Shown: in pieces, positions 43,024-51,924 of the stretch
Layout: the number at the start of each line of letters is the position of its first letter
Position numbering within the stretch: the first letter of the stretch is position 1
Assembly: GCA_037200845.1 (NCBI GenBank)
Contig: JBBCGQ010000001.1
Span: 1,488,001-1,552,000 of the forward strand
Source of the DNA: Bauldia sp.
GTDB lineage: Bacteria; Pseudomonadota; Alphaproteobacteria; Rhizobiales; Kaistiaceae
Direction of reading: 5' to 3'
DNA: 64,000 nt
Program-made: the position numbers and the translations under genes
Notes under the pieces: generated by a model
The model's database searches: none
The model's input: the letters and a program-made list of their open reading frames with translations, nothing else
Told to the model about the DNA's origin: nothing

Positions 43024-43107
43024 CGCTTCAAAGGCTCCGCAGATTCGACGGGTCTTTCTGGCAGACGCGGGCGCCGCGGGAAAGCCTTGAATTGCCGCAG
43101 CCCGGCC

Positions 43108-44184
43108 CTATTGGCCGTAATAGTAGGACGGACCGACGATCCTGATCTTCTTCGAGCCGTCCGCCGAGACCGTGGTCTGCGAATCGGTGGCATCGGACGG
43201 CACGATCGGCTTGGGAACAAAGCCGCCGGCGCGGTTGGCGATGGTCTCGGGGTCCTCGCCCAGCGCCGGCTTTAGGTTCGGCAGGGGAGCCGAGGCGGCG
43301 GCGGGCGCCGTCGCCATCGGGTCGAGCGTGCCGTTCGACGGGAATTCGGAGAATCCCTCGCTGCTTATCGATGCCACCGAGCCGCAGGTGCAGGCCTTGT
43401 CGTACGACGTGCGGAATTTGTAGGCATTCGGCAGCGACGTGTAGGGCTCGCCGGAGAGCGACACCATCTGGTCGGTGTCCTCGCCGGGATTGCGGTGGGT
43501 GTAGAGCACGGTCTCCGTGCCGGGGCACATCGCCTGGCAGGTCGATGCGTCGGCCTGGAACTGGCCGGGCACGGTAGAGAAGCTGATCGGGAAATAGAAG
43601 CCGTCGCAGGTGCGCACGCACAGCGTCCGGTAGGTGCCGAGGCCGGTGCCCTGCGAGAACGGCGCATTGTCGTCGAAGGTGCGCACGCGCGGGCCGAACA
43701 GGCTGGCGAACAGGCCGCCGGTCGGCGCCTGGAAGCTGTTGTCGTCGTTCGAGGCGTAGCTCGGGCCGCAGCGGTTCTGCGCCAGGCCCTGCAGCACGGC
43801 GCTGCGCTCGCGCGCGATGTTGTAGGGGTCGTTGTCGAACTGGCCGCGCTCGCTCGTCAGTCGTTGCAGGTTGGCCTGCATCTTGTTGAGGGTCGCCATC
43901 AGCTTGCCGCACTTGGCCTCGGGCGTCGGCTGGAAGATGAGGAAGCCGCCCATGCAGCCGGCGCGGCGCGCTTCGGCGGTGGCGCGGTCGATCTCGCTTT
44001 TCTGTTGGGCGATCGGCACGTCGTACTGGCGCGCGTTGCCGCCGTCGCCCTGCGCGCCGCGATCGAGCTGGATCAGCCGCGCCTCGAGATCGACGCAGAC
44101 ATTGCTCTGCGCCTCGGCGACCGTCGCCCCGGCCGCCAGCAAGGCGAAAGCCGCCACCGTCGCTCTGAATCGCAGAAGTCCCAT
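43108..44184 (-). CDS. DUF2865 domain-containing secreted protein
   Basis: 358 residues with a signal peptide (ATVAAFALLAAGATVAEAQ). It has a charged helical middle and a Cys-rich core typical of DUF2865 ('LCVRTCDGFYFPISFSTVPGQFQADASTCQAMCPGTETVLY' split over 43,500-43,630), followed by 'LPNAYKFRTSYDKACTCG'. The family is largely restricted to Hyphomicrobiales and is of unknown function, probably periplasmic or outer surface. It ends in a short, polar tail. Confidence 0.9.
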   Translation of the reverse strand: MGLLRFRATVAAFALLAAGATVAEAQSNVCVDLEARLIQLDRGAQGDGGNARQYDVPIAQQKSEIDRATAEARRAGCMGGFLIFQPTPEAKCGKLMATLNKMQANLQRLTSERGQFDNDPYNIARERSAVLQGLAQNRCGPSYASNDDNSFQAPTGGLFASLFGPRVRTFDDNAPFSQGTGLGTYRTLCVRTCDGFYFPISFSTVPGQFQADASTCQAMCPGTETVLYTHRNPGEDTDQMVSLSGEPYTSLPNAYKFRTSYDKACTCGSVASISSEGFSEFPSNGTLDPMATAPAAASAPLPNLKPALGEDPETIANRAGGFVPKPIVPSDATDSQTTVSADGSKKIRIVGPSYYYGQ

Positions 44185-44268
44185 CTCAGGCTCGCCATCC
44201 GGCGCTTTGCCGCGCCGGCCAAACGGACCCCCGCCCGCGTGGGAGTATGAGCGCGTCGCTGAATCGGG

Positions 44269-45072
44269 TCAATTCTGGCGGAAGCGCGCCATTGCCGCCG
44301 CCCCGGCATAGACCAGAGTCGATAGCGCCGCGATCCAGAACGACGTCGGCCAGTTCGTGTAAAACGCGATGACGATGCCCAGCCACGCCTGCGCCAGGGC
44401 GAGCAGCGCCGACAGCGCGATACCGAGGCCGAGGCGGCGGGTGAGAAGCTGGGCGGCGGCCGGCGGCCCGACCATCAGCGTGAACACCAGCAGCACGCCC
44501 ACGATCTGGATCGACTGGGCGGTGGCGAGCGCGACCAGCGCCAGGAACAGCGTGCCGATCGCCCGTGCCGATACGCCCTTGGCTTCGGCCAGCTCCGGCT
44601 GGAGGGTGACGAACACCAGCGGCCGGCTGATCCAGCCGAGCGCCGCGAGCGTCACGATGCCGAGCAGCGCCAGCGTCGCCAGCATCGACGGCGTCACCGC
44701 CAGCACGTTGCCGAACAACAGCGTCGTCGCCGCGGTGGCGTGGCTGGTGGTGAGGCTCAGGAACAGGAGGCCGAAGCCCAGCGAGACCGACAGCACCATG
44801 CCGATGGTGACGTCGCGCCCGCTGACGCGCTCGCCGAGCAGGCCGATCCCGGTGCCGGCCGCGACGACGAAAACGATCAGGCCGGCGAGCGGCGACACGC
44901 CGATCAGCGCCGCGCCCGTCGCGCCAGCGAAGCCGATGTGGGAAAGGGCGTGGCCGGCGAAGGTCTGGCCGCGCAACACGAGGAAATAGCCGACGGTGCC
45001 GGCGACGACGGCGACGATGCCGGACGCCGCGAAGGCGCGTAGTACGAAGTCGTAGGTGAACAGGCTGCCCAT
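44269..45072 (-). CDS. znuB: Zinc ABC transporter permease
   Basis: 267 residues, eight or nine membrane helices, ABC-3 family: 'SGIVAVVAGTVGYFLVLRGQTFAGHALSHIGFAGATGAALIG' region at the start and 'SIQIVGVLLVFTLMVGPPAAAQLL' in the middle. It forms the inner-membrane channel for Zn2+ (or Mn2+). It is the third gene after znuA and znuC, but a palindromic repeat of about 110 bp separates it from znuC. Confidence 0.9.
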   Translation of the reverse strand: MGSLFTYDFVLRAFAASGIVAVVAGTVGYFLVLRGQTFAGHALSHIGFAGATGAALIGVSPLAGLIVFVVAAGTGIGLLGERVSGRDVTIGMVLSVSLGFGLLFLSLTTSHATAATTLLFGNVLAVTPSMLATLALLGIVTLAALGWISRPLVFVTLQPELAEAKGVSARAIGTLFLALVALATAQSIQIVGVLLVFTLMVGPPAAAQLLTRRLGLGIALSALLALAQAWLGIVIAFYTNWPTSFWIAALSTLVYAGAAAMARFRQN

Positions 45073-45080
45073 CTACAACT

Positions 45081-45193
45081 CCGCCTTCCCCGCGAAAGCG
45101 GGGATCCAGGTGGGCAGGATGCGATCGCGACGCAAGCAACAGGCGGTGCCGCCTGTCCATGACCTGCGCCCCCGCCATCGCGGGGGAAGCGGG
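45081..45193. repeat. REP-like palindromic repeat (CCCGCGAAAGCGGG family) inside the znu operon
   Basis: TTCCCCGCGAAAGCGGGGATCCAG at the left and a complementary C/G-rich hairpin (CCCCCGCCATCGCGGGGG) at the right bracket a shorter GC stem. It shares the family plan with copies at 47058, 51162, 53306 and 60888: two GC hairpins facing each other about 40-60 bp apart. Its position between znuC and znuB means it is transcribed within the operon. Confidence 0.7.
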
Positions 45194-45205
45194 AAGCGCG
45201 CCGGC

Positions 45206-46015
45206 CTACGCATGATGATGATGGTCATGATCGTGGGCGTGCCCGCGCTCGATGTCCTGCCCCTTGGACATGACGAAGATATGCCCGCCGGCGCGCACGA
45301 CCTCGATCGGCGCGCCGTAGAGCGGCGTCAGCACCTCCGGCGTGATGACGTCGTCGACGGTGCCGAGCGCCGCGTGCCCGCGGCCGAGGTAAAGCACGCG
45401 GTCGATGGCGCCCAGCAACTGGTTCAGCTCGTGCGCGCTGAACAGAACCGTCAGCTTCAGTTCGCGGGCGAGGTCGCGGACCAGCTCCACCACCACCTGC
45501 TGCTGGCGCGGATCGAGCCCGATCAGCGGCTCGTCGAGCAGCAGCAGCTTCGGATTGCCGATCAGCGCCTCGGCGATCAGCAGCCGTTGCCGCTCGCCGC
45601 CCGACATCGCCGACAGCGGCCGCTCGGCAAGCTCGCGGGCATGGACGACGTCGAGCACGCGATCGATGTCGCGCTGCGCCGCGCGCGAAGGGAAGGGTAG
45701 GCCGTAGCGGTGTCCGTCGATCGAGGCGGCGAGGAAATCGCGGCCGGCGAGCCGCACGGCCGGCGGCGTGGTGCGCACCTGCGGCAGGTAGCCGACCGCC
45801 GGATTGCCGCGCGTCGCCGGCTTGCCGAGGACGGTGATGCTTCCCTCGGTCGGCCGGTTGAGGCCGAGCAGCGCGCGGAACAGCGTCGTCTTGCCGGCCC
45901 CGTTGGCGCCGAGCACGCCGACGAATTCACCCTCCGCGACGGCAAGGCCGATCCGCGAGAGGACCGGCGCGCCGCCGACCGAAAGCGAAACGTTGTCGAG
46001 TTCGATGGCGTTCAA
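45206..46015 (-). CDS. znuC: Zinc ABC transporter ATP-binding protein with His-rich tail
   Basis: About 269 residues with Walker A 'GANGAGKTTLFRAL', Q-loop 'VGYLPQVRT', signature 'MSGGERQRLLIAEAL', Walker B 'LLLLDEPLIGLDPRQ' and H-loop 'SAHELN'. The last twelve residues are mostly His and Asp (AHDHDHHHHA), which could bind metal and sense or buffer it. A TTG at 46013-46015 overlaps the znuA stop (TTGA), giving coupled translation; the upstream part of the frame lies within znuA and is not used. Confidence 0.9.
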   Translation of the reverse strand: MNAIELDNVSLSVGGAPVLSRIGLAVAEGEFVGVLGANGAGKTTLFRALLGLNRPTEGSITVLGKPATRGNPAVGYLPQVRTTPPAVRLAGRDFLAASIDGHRYGLPFPSRAAQRDIDRVLDVVHARELAERPLSAMSGGERQRLLIAEALIGNPKLLLLDEPLIGLDPRQQQVVVELVRDLARELKLTVLFSAHELNQLLGAIDRVLYLGRGHAALGTVDDVITPEVLTPLYGAPIEVVRAGGHIFVMSKGQDIERGHAHDHDHHHHA

Positions 46016-46881
46016 GATGCCGGCGCGCCGAGCGCTTTCGCCGTGGCGTCGAGTTCGCCGAGCATCCACTGCGTGAACGTCTGCCCCTCCGGCAGCGTCT
46101 CGGTGACACCGACCACCGGAACGCCCGCGGCCTTGGCTGTCTCGGAGAGATGCTGCGTCAGCGGATCCTCGACCTGCGAATTATAGAACAGCACCTTCAC
46201 GCGGCCGTTCTTGATGTCGTCCTCCATCGAGGCGATCGCCGCCGCCGACGGTTCGGTCTCGTTCATGATTGCGGTCTGGAAGGCGTCGTTCTGCATCTTG
46301 AAGCCGAGCGCCTCGGCCATGTAGCCGAACACCGGCTCGGTCGCCGTCACCGGCGTGCCGGCAAACGCGGCGCGAAGCTGGTCGACCTTCTGCTGGATCG
46401 GCGCGAGCGAGGCGAGGTACTGGTCGCGGCGCGCGTCGTATCCGGCCTTGCCGGCGGGATCGAGCGCGCCGAGCGTATCGGCGATGGCGTCGGCCAGCGC
46501 CGGCATCGCCTTCGGGTCATACCAGACATGCGGGTTATCGCCGGGCTTGTGGCCGATGAGCGCGGCCACGTCGATGACCTTGCGCGTGTCGTTGGCGCTG
46601 GCATCGACCAGCCGGCCCATCCACGGGTCGTAGTCGGCGCCGTTGAGGATCACGACGCCGGCGTCGGCAACCGAGGTCGCGACCGACGGCGTCGGCTCGT
46701 AGTCGTGCGGGTCGGTGCCCTGCTGGACGATGACGCTGCTGACCTTGACGCCGTCGCCGCCGATGGCCGCCGCCGCCTCGCCGTAGAAATTCTCGGCGGC
46801 GACTATGGAAATGGGCTCCGCCGCGAGGGCAGGGAGCGCCGAAAGGGCGAGGAAAGCGAGTGCGGGAATGATGCGATGCAT
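46012..46881 (-). CDS. znuA: Periplasmic zinc-binding protein
   Basis: 289 residues with signal peptide (IIPALAFLALSALPALAA). Metal-ligand regions of the ZnuA/TroA type are visible: 'VIVQQGTDPHDYEPTPSV' with His, 'GDNPHVWYDPKAMPALADAI' with His, and later 'EPVFGYMAEALG' and 'YNSQVEDPL'. The His-rich loop of many ZnuA proteins is absent. It captures Zn2+ for ZnuB/ZnuC. A Zur box overlaps its promoter, so it should be induced by zinc starvation. Confidence 0.92.
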   Translation of the reverse strand: MHRIIPALAFLALSALPALAAEPISIVAAENFYGEAAAAIGGDGVKVSSVIVQQGTDPHDYEPTPSVATSVADAGVVILNGADYDPWMGRLVDASANDTRKVIDVAALIGHKPGDNPHVWYDPKAMPALADAIADTLGALDPAGKAGYDARRDQYLASLAPIQQKVDQLRAAFAGTPVTATEPVFGYMAEALGFKMQNDAFQTAIMNETEPSAAAIASMEDDIKNGRVKVLFYNSQVEDPLTQHLSETAKAAGVPVVGVTETLPEGQTFTQWMLGELDATAKALGAPAS

Positions 46882-46911
46882 GTTGGCGGCCTGTCCGATG
46901 TGCCCCGAGCC

Positions 46912-46929
46912 GCAATGTTATAACATTAC
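46912..46929. promoter_or_regulatory. Zur box of the znuACB operon
   Basis: GCAATGTTATAACATTAC is an 18-bp palindrome with a perfect 14-bp core (AATGTTATAACATT), matching the alphaproteobacterial Zur operator type. It lies 31 bp upstream of the znuA ATG and in an otherwise GC-rich region. Zur with zinc bound would repress the operon. Confidence 0.88.
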
Positions 46930-47057
46930 ATTTCGTGGGAGTGAAAGGGCTGCGGATGCGGCGAAGCGTCCTCGGTCGCCGCGGAATGCCGTCACTACTC
47001 GCCGACGGAGAACCTTCGCCGGTCGGCGGCAGAATGCTTCCGGCGACAGCTTCACTC

Positions 47058-47148
47058 GTCACCCCGGCGAAAGCCGGGGTCCAGCGCGAGCCTCAAGCGT
47101 GCCGCGCCTGCTGCGCCGGATTCCGGCTTTCGCCGGATTGACGATGAG
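47058..47148. repeat. REP-like palindromic repeat, CCCCGGCGAAAGCCGGGG type
   Basis: GTCACCCCGGCGAAAGCCGG at the left and CCGGCTTTCGCCGGATTGAC at the right are inverted; each half also forms its own hairpin. It is located between znuA and the VIT transporter gene. Confidence 0.75.
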
Positions 47149-47165
47149 GGGAGGAGCGGCAGGTC

Positions 47166-47861
47166 CTAGCCGAACAACGACGCGAGATAGAACGCGGCAC
47201 CCGCCGCCAATCCTCCGACCAGCAGCGTCTGCGCGCCTGACTTGATCATGTTCTGCCCGGTGAGCTGCCCCTTCACCCCGCCGAACACGACCAGCGCGAC
47301 GCCCGTCAGCCCGATCGACCAGCCGAGCGCCACGCGTATCGCGTCGGTGAAAAAATACGGCGCCAGCGGGATGAGGCCGCCGACGATGTACGATACCGCG
47401 ATGGTGGCGGCGCTGATCGGCGCGCGGCGCGGGTTCGGGCGTTCCAGTCCAAGCTCGAAGCGCATCATGAAATCCACCCAGCGCTTGCCGTCGGCGGCGA
47501 TGGCGGCGACGACGTTCCGCAGCGGCTCGCCCTCCAGCCCGTACGCCCGAAAAATATCCTGCGTCTCCTCGATCTCGCGCTCGCGCAGCTCGCGGATCTC
47601 GCGATATTCGCGCGCCTCTTCGGTGGCGTAGTGCTCCTGGTCGGTGCGCGCCGCGAGATAGCCGCCGAGGCCCATGGCGATGGCGCCGGCCGCGACTTCG
47701 GCGAGGCCGGCGGTGACGATGATCTGCGTCGAGGCGACCGCGGCGGTGAGGCCGGCGGCGAGCGCGAAGGGCACCGTCAGGCCGTCGGCCATGCCGATGA
47801 CGACGTCGCGGACGCTTTCGGAGCCGGCGAAATGGGATTCGGCGTGGGGTGTGGCGGGCAT
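47166..47861 (-). CDS. VIT/CCC1-family iron or manganese transporter
   Basis: 231 residues. 'RDVVIGMADGLTVPFALAAGLTAA' and 'EVAAGAIAMGLGGYLAARTDQEHY' form the first helices with the acidic and Met/Gly residues typical of the vacuolar iron transporter family. A charged cytoplasmic helix pair follows (EYREIRELREREIEETQ), then three more membrane helices. Members export or sequester Fe2+ or Mn2+. It is adjacent to the zinc operon but has no visible Zur box of its own. Confidence 0.9.
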   Translation of the reverse strand: MPATPHAESHFAGSESVRDVVIGMADGLTVPFALAAGLTAAVASTQIIVTAGLAEVAAGAIAMGLGGYLAARTDQEHYATEEAREYREIRELREREIEETQDIFRAYGLEGEPLRNVVAAIAADGKRWVDFMMRFELGLERPNPRRAPISAATIAVSYIVGGLIPLAPYFFTDAIRVALGWSIGLTGVALVVFGGVKGQLTGQNMIKSGAQTLLVGGLAAGAAFYLASLFG

Positions 47862-47870
47862 CTTCCGCTC

Positions 47871-49103
47871 CTACCGGATGTTCTTTACGTGGTTGGCGTC
47901 GGGAAAGCAGGTCTCGGCCTCGCCATGCTTCGCCTGCCAGAGGCCGATAGCAATGCGCGTCTTGAAGCCGACGAGGCCGTCGGCGTTGCCGACGTCGTAA
48001 CCGTCGCGCACCAGCGCATCCTGCATGGCCTTGACGTCGCCGCGCTCGAACCCGCCGACCCTGCCCCACGGCGCGACGAAGGCCGCACCGACGCCCGCGA
48101 TACGGTCGGCGAGGTTGCCGATGTAGAGGCCGTAGAGGTCGGAGTTGTTGTACCTCTTCAGCACGTAGAAATTCGGCGTGACGATGAACGCCGGGCCGAA
48201 CCGGCCGGCCGGCATCAGCAACCCGACCGGCCTGTCGCCACGCGGCAGCGGCGCGCCATCGACCTGCGTAATGCCGAGCTTCGCCCACGCCGACATCGGC
48301 TTGAACTGTTCCGGCCCCTCGAGCGAGCACGCGACGCCTGCCGGCACTTTCGCTTCGAGGCCCCAGCCGCGCCCGCCCTCCCAGCCGTTGCCCGCGAGAT
48401 AGCGGGCGATGGAGGCGAGCGTGTCGGGCACCGATTTCCAGATATCGCGATGCCCGTCGCCGTCGCCGTCCGCCGCGAATTTCAGGAACTGCGACGGCAT
48501 GAACTGCGGCTGGCCGAGCGCGCCGGCCATCGACGAGCGCATGCCGGCAACGCCGATGTCGCCGTTTTCGAGGATGACGAGCGCCGCGATGAGCTCGGCG
48601 CGGAAGAAATCGGCGCGCCGGCCCATGAAGGCTTCCGTCGCGAGCGCGCGGACGGCGGGGCGGGGCAGGGCCTCCGCACCATATCCGGTCTCCTTCGCCC
48701 AGATCGCGAGCAGGATCGCGCGCGGCACGCCGTACTGCTTCTCGATTCCTCCCAGTGTGTCCTTCCACTGCTCCAGCCGCGCCTTGCCGACGGCGGCGAG
48801 CGACGCGAGATTCTTTTCGCCGAAATAGTTGCCGGGCGACCGGAACTCATTCTGCCACTCCACCGCCGGCGGCTTGGCCTCGGTGCCGGGCGGGATGAGA
48901 TCGGGCATCGTCCAGTCGAGCGTAACGCCGGCGAACGCGCGGTCGAAGGTGGCGCGCGAGACTTTCGCCGCCTTTGCCTCGGGCCACGCGGTGGCGACGA
49001 TCCAGTTCTGGAACTGCACCTCGACCGCCGCGCGATCCACGGCCGCATACGCGGGCAGCGCGAACAGCGCCGCGAGCAGGAAGGCGGCGAGGCGCGCCGC
49101 CAT
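47871..49103 (-). CDS. Lytic murein transglycosylase (MltB family) with peptidoglycan-binding domain
   Basis: 410 residues: signal peptide (AAFLLAALFALPAYAAV), SLT_2 domain with the catalytic Glu in 'AIWAKETGYGA', 'GALGQPQFMPSQFLKFA' and 'GDGHRDIWKSVPDTLASIA', and a C-terminal PG_binding_1 domain (ERGDVKAMQDALVRDGYDVGNADGLVGFKTRIAIGLWQ). It cleaves peptidoglycan glycan strands in the periplasm. The ATG at 49103 overlaps the preceding gene's stop (TGATG). A longer open frame upstream is the other gene's antisense and is not used. Confidence 0.93.
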   Translation of the reverse strand: MAARLAAFLLAALFALPAYAAVDRAAVEVQFQNWIVATAWPEAKAAKVSRATFDRAFAGVTLDWTMPDLIPPGTEAKPPAVEWQNEFRSPGNYFGEKNLASLAAVGKARLEQWKDTLGGIEKQYGVPRAILLAIWAKETGYGAEALPRPAVRALATEAFMGRRADFFRAELIAALVILENGDIGVAGMRSSMAGALGQPQFMPSQFLKFAADGDGDGHRDIWKSVPDTLASIARYLAGNGWEGGRGWGLEAKVPAGVACSLEGPEQFKPMSAWAKLGITQVDGAPLPRGDRPVGLLMPAGRFGPAFIVTPNFYVLKRYNNSDLYGLYIGNLADRIAGVGAAFVAPWGRVGGFERGDVKAMQDALVRDGYDVGNADGLVGFKTRIAIGLWQAKHGEAETCFPDANHVKNIR

Positions 49104-49450
49104 CAGAGGTCGCCCGTCAGGATGAGAGAGACGAGCAACAGCGCGCAGTACGCGCCCCACAAAAAGATGCCGAGCGCCGGCAGCGCCAGCACGGCAACGG
49201 CGACGCGGATGGCATTGCTGGCTTCCCTGCGGATCAGCCGCCAGGCCGGCAGCAGCACCAGCGCCAGCGCCAGCGGCACGGCGATGATGACCACGATGTA
49301 GAAGCCGATCGCATCGTCGGGCAGGGTGAGGCCGACGAGCAGCACCCACATCAGCGGCGTCAGCACCGCGGCGACCACGAAGTTCGGCCAGAACTTCCGG
49401 ATGCCGGGATCGAGGAATCGCTGCTGGTCGGTGCGGTATTCGCTCATCAC
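49103..49450 (-). CDS. Small hypothetical inner-membrane protein
   Basis: 115 residues with three likely membrane helices ('FVVAAVLTPLMWVLLVGL', 'IGFYIVVIIAVPLALALVLLPAW', 'VAVLALPALGIFLWGAYCALLLVSLIL') and a short soluble start. No family is recognised. It is coupled by TGATG overlap to the lytic transglycosylase gene and may help its localisation, but that is guesswork. Confidence 0.75.
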   Translation of the reverse strand: MMSEYRTDQQRFLDPGIRKFWPNFVVAAVLTPLMWVLLVGLTLPDDAIGFYIVVIIAVPLALALVLLPAWRLIRREASNAIRVAVAVLALPALGIFLWGAYCALLLVSLILTGDL

Positions 49451-49668
49451 GCCGAAGATGGCCGCTAAGGATCAATTCACGCAAGCCAATGTCGAAATCT
49501 TGACCTTTGTCGCCAAATCGGCGATTGGGGTGCCCATGACGGCACGTCGCACGATTTGTATCTCGGCGAACATTATTACCGGCTAGCAACGCGCTGGCTG
49601 AGGCCGTCCTCTCTTTGCCCATCTGAAGACGAGACGATCGCCCGGCCGGCGGGCGAGGGATTTTGTCT

Positions 49669-51144
49669 ATGGGCCTCAGGCTCCACAACACGCTGACACG
49701 GACGAAGCAGGACTTCGTCCCGATCGATGCTGCCAACGTGCGCATGTACGTCTGCGGCCCGACGGTCTACGACTTCGCCCACATCGGCAACGCCCGGCCG
49801 CTGATCGTCTTCGACGTGCTGTTCCGTCTGCTCCGCCATCTCTATGGCGAGAAGCACGTCACTTACGTCCGCAACATCACGGACGTGGACGACAAGATCA
49901 ACGCGCGCGCGGCGGAGGAATATCCGCGGCTGCCGCTGAACGACGCCATCCGGCAGGTGACGGAGAAGACCACGGCGCAGTTCCACGCCGACGTCGACGC
50001 GCTGGGCTGCCTGCGCCCGACGCACGAGCCGCGCGCCACCGACTACGTCGAGCGCGAGAGGGCGCCGACCGACATGCTGCGCCTCATCGCCGACCTCATC
50101 GCCAACGGCCACGCCTACGCCGCCGAGGGCCACGTCCTGTTCGACGTGCCCTCGATGCCCGACTACGGCAAGCTCTCCAACCGCACGCTCGATGACATGA
50201 TCGCCGGCGCCCGCGTCGAGGTCGCGCCCTACAAGCGCGACCCGATGGATTTTGTCTTGTGGAAGCCGTCGAAGCCGGGCGAGCCGGCATGGTCGTCGCC
50301 ATGGGGCATGGGCCGCCCGGGCTGGCACATCGAGTGCTCGGCGATGGCCGGCGCACTGCTCGGCGACACCTTCGACATCCACGGCGGCGGTATCGATCTG
50401 ATCTTCCCGCACCACGAAAACGAGATCGCGCAATCGCGCTGCGCCCACGGCACCGACGTGATGGCCAACTACTGGCTGCACAACGGCTTCCTCCAGGTGG
50501 AGGGAGAGAAGATGTCGAAGAGCACGGGGAATTTTGTGACGATCCATGACCTTCTGCAAACGAAGGCTTTTGGAGGACGAGCGTGGACCGGTCCCACAGT
50601 GCGTCTCGCGATGATGACCACGCATTATACGAAGCCGATCGACTGGACTTTTGAAAGGTCGCTTGAGATGGAGGACCGCCTCGACGACTGGATGCGTCTC
50701 ACTGAATATGTCGACCCAAGTGCAAACCCGCCAAAACCTTCAGCAGAGTTGGTGGCCGCGCTATGTGACGACCTGAACACCTCGGCCGCGCTGAAGCATC
50801 TCTTTAGTCTTGCCTCGAAAGCGAGCCGGCTCTCCGCCGATACTATTGGTTCGGCCACTGCCGAGGCAGCGACGGCAGCCGCTCAGTTGCTTGCAGACTG
50901 TCAGTTTGTGGGATTGGACCTCGACGCACATCAACAGCAGTTGAAGGCTATCAGCAGCGTTAACGTTGGCAGATCGGAGCAAATCAAATTGCTCGTCGAC
51001 GCCCGCAAGACGGCGCGCGCCGCGAAAAACTTCGCCGAGGCCGATCGCATCCGCAAGGAACTCGACGCGATGGGCATCGTCCTGAAAGACTCGAAGGACC
51101 CCAACTCCGGCGAACTCGTAACGACGTGGGAGGTGAAGCGGTGA
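49669..51144 (+). CDS. cysS: Cysteinyl-tRNA synthetase
   Basis: 491 residues from ATG 49669 (GCGAGGG upstream). Class I synthetase signatures are the HIGH-type '[10 protein letters not shown]' and 'EKMSKSTGN'. Zinc ligands appear in '[10 protein letters not shown]', 'GWHIECSAM' and '[12 protein letters not shown]'. It charges tRNA-Cys. The segment about 50,540-50,990, between the KMSKS loop and the end, is noticeably less GC-biased at third positions than the flanks, suggesting mosaic origin. The C-terminal region is normal ('[22 protein letters not shown]'). Confidence 0.95.
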   Translation: MGLRLHNTLTRTKQDFVPIDAANVRMYVCGPTVYDFAHIGNARPLIVFDVLFRLLRHLYGEKHVTYVRNITDVDDKINARAAEEYPRLPLNDAIRQVTEKTTAQFHADVDALGCLRPTHEPRATDYVERERAPTDMLRLIADLIANGHAYAAEGHVLFDVPSMPDYGKLSNRTLDDMIAGARVEVAPYKRDPMDFVLWKPSKPGEPAWSSPWGMGRPGWHIECSAMAGALLGDTFDIHGGGIDLIFPHHENEIAQSRCAHGTDVMANYWLHNGFLQVEGEKMSKSTGNFVTIHDLLQTKAFGGRAWTGPTVRLAMMTTHYTKPIDWTFERSLEMEDRLDDWMRLTEYVDPSANPPKPSAELVAALCDDLNTSAALKHLFSLASKASRLSADTIGSATAEAATAAAQLLADCQFVGLDLDAHQQQLKAISSVNVGRSEQIKLLVDARKTARAAKNFAEADRIRKELDAMGIVLKDSKDPNSGELVTTWEVKR

Positions 51145-51161
51145 GCCCGCATCCCCACGCT

Positions 51162-51239
51162 GTCGTCCCCGCGCAGGCGGGGACTCAGTACCCGCCGACG
51201 CATCGACGCGTACTGGATGCCCGCCTGCGCGGGCATGAC
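51162..51239. repeat. REP-like palindromic repeat, GTCGTCCCCGCGCAGGCGGGG type
   Basis: GTCGTCCCCGCGCAGGCGGG at one end and CCCGCCTGCGCGGGCATGAC at the other form facing hairpins. It lies in the 312-bp gap after cysS. The rest of that gap holds no gene I can support. The same sequence type occurs at 53306. Confidence 0.75.
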
Positions 51240-51456
51240 ACCGAGGGACGACCTGACGCTCGCGCCGCGTCGCGCCCGCTTCGCGGCAACACCGCGCTCG
51301 CCTCCCCGCCGCCTGTGAACGCCAACACACTCCTGCCACCGCCGGTCACCACCGCACTTGTACCCATGCCCGCTGTCTTGTTGTGTGGGCATGAGGCGCG
51401 AGGGCCACGGCACAGCCGGGTTGGGACGCCAGAGTCCGGTGCAACGGGAGAGTGAG

Positions 51457-51924
51457 ATGGCTCAGGGTCCGGTGATCGATCACGTCGGCTGGCAGGTGAG
51501 CGACTACGACCGCAGCGTGAAGTTCTACACGGCGGCGTTGAAGCCGCTCGGCTGGAAGAGGCTGCGCGAGTTCAAGTGGGACGGCGGCAGCACGGCCGGC
51601 TACGGCACCGGCGGCAAGCCCTTCCTGTGGATCTCCACCGGCGGCAAGACCGCGCCGCACGTCCACTTCGCGTTCGGGTCGGAGTCGCGCGCGTCGGTCG
51701 ACGCCTTCTACAAGGCGGCGATGAAAGCGGGCGGGCGCGACAACGGCGAGCCGGGTCTGAGACCGGAGTATCACGAGAATTACTACGCCGCCTTCGTGCT
51801 CGACCCCGACGGCCACAACATCGAGGCCGTGACGCACACGCCCGAGGCGGCGAAGAAGGCGGCGGCGACGAAAAAAGCAGCGCCGGCAAAGAAGGTCGCC
51901 GTAAAAAAGACGAAACCCAAATGA
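51457..51924 (+). CDS. VOC-family (glyoxalase-like) protein with Lys/Ala-rich tail
   Basis: 155 residues. The vicinal oxygen chelate fold is suggested by 'IDHVGWQVSDYDRSVKFYTAALKPLGW' at the start and 'NYYAAFVLDPDGHNIEAVTH' near the end, with His and Glu as possible metal ligands. An added tail of about 27 residues is nearly all Ala and Lys (AAATKKAAPAKK), like histone H1-type tails. The enzyme activity is unknown. It overlaps the following VOC gene by ATGA. Confidence 0.88.
   Translation: MAQGPVIDHVGWQVSDYDRSVKFYTAALKPLGWKRLREFKWDGGSTAGYGTGGKPFLWISTGGKTAPHVHFAFGSESRASVDAFYKAAMKAGGRDNGEPGLRPEYHENYYAAFVLDPDGHNIEAVTHTPEAAKKAAATKKAAPAKKVAVKKTKPK

Noticed and set aside
47871-49745. Upstream extension of the lytic transglycosylase to 624 residues
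   Set aside because: The extension lies antisense or out of frame to the small membrane-protein gene. A proper signal peptide starts at 49103 with TGATG coupling.
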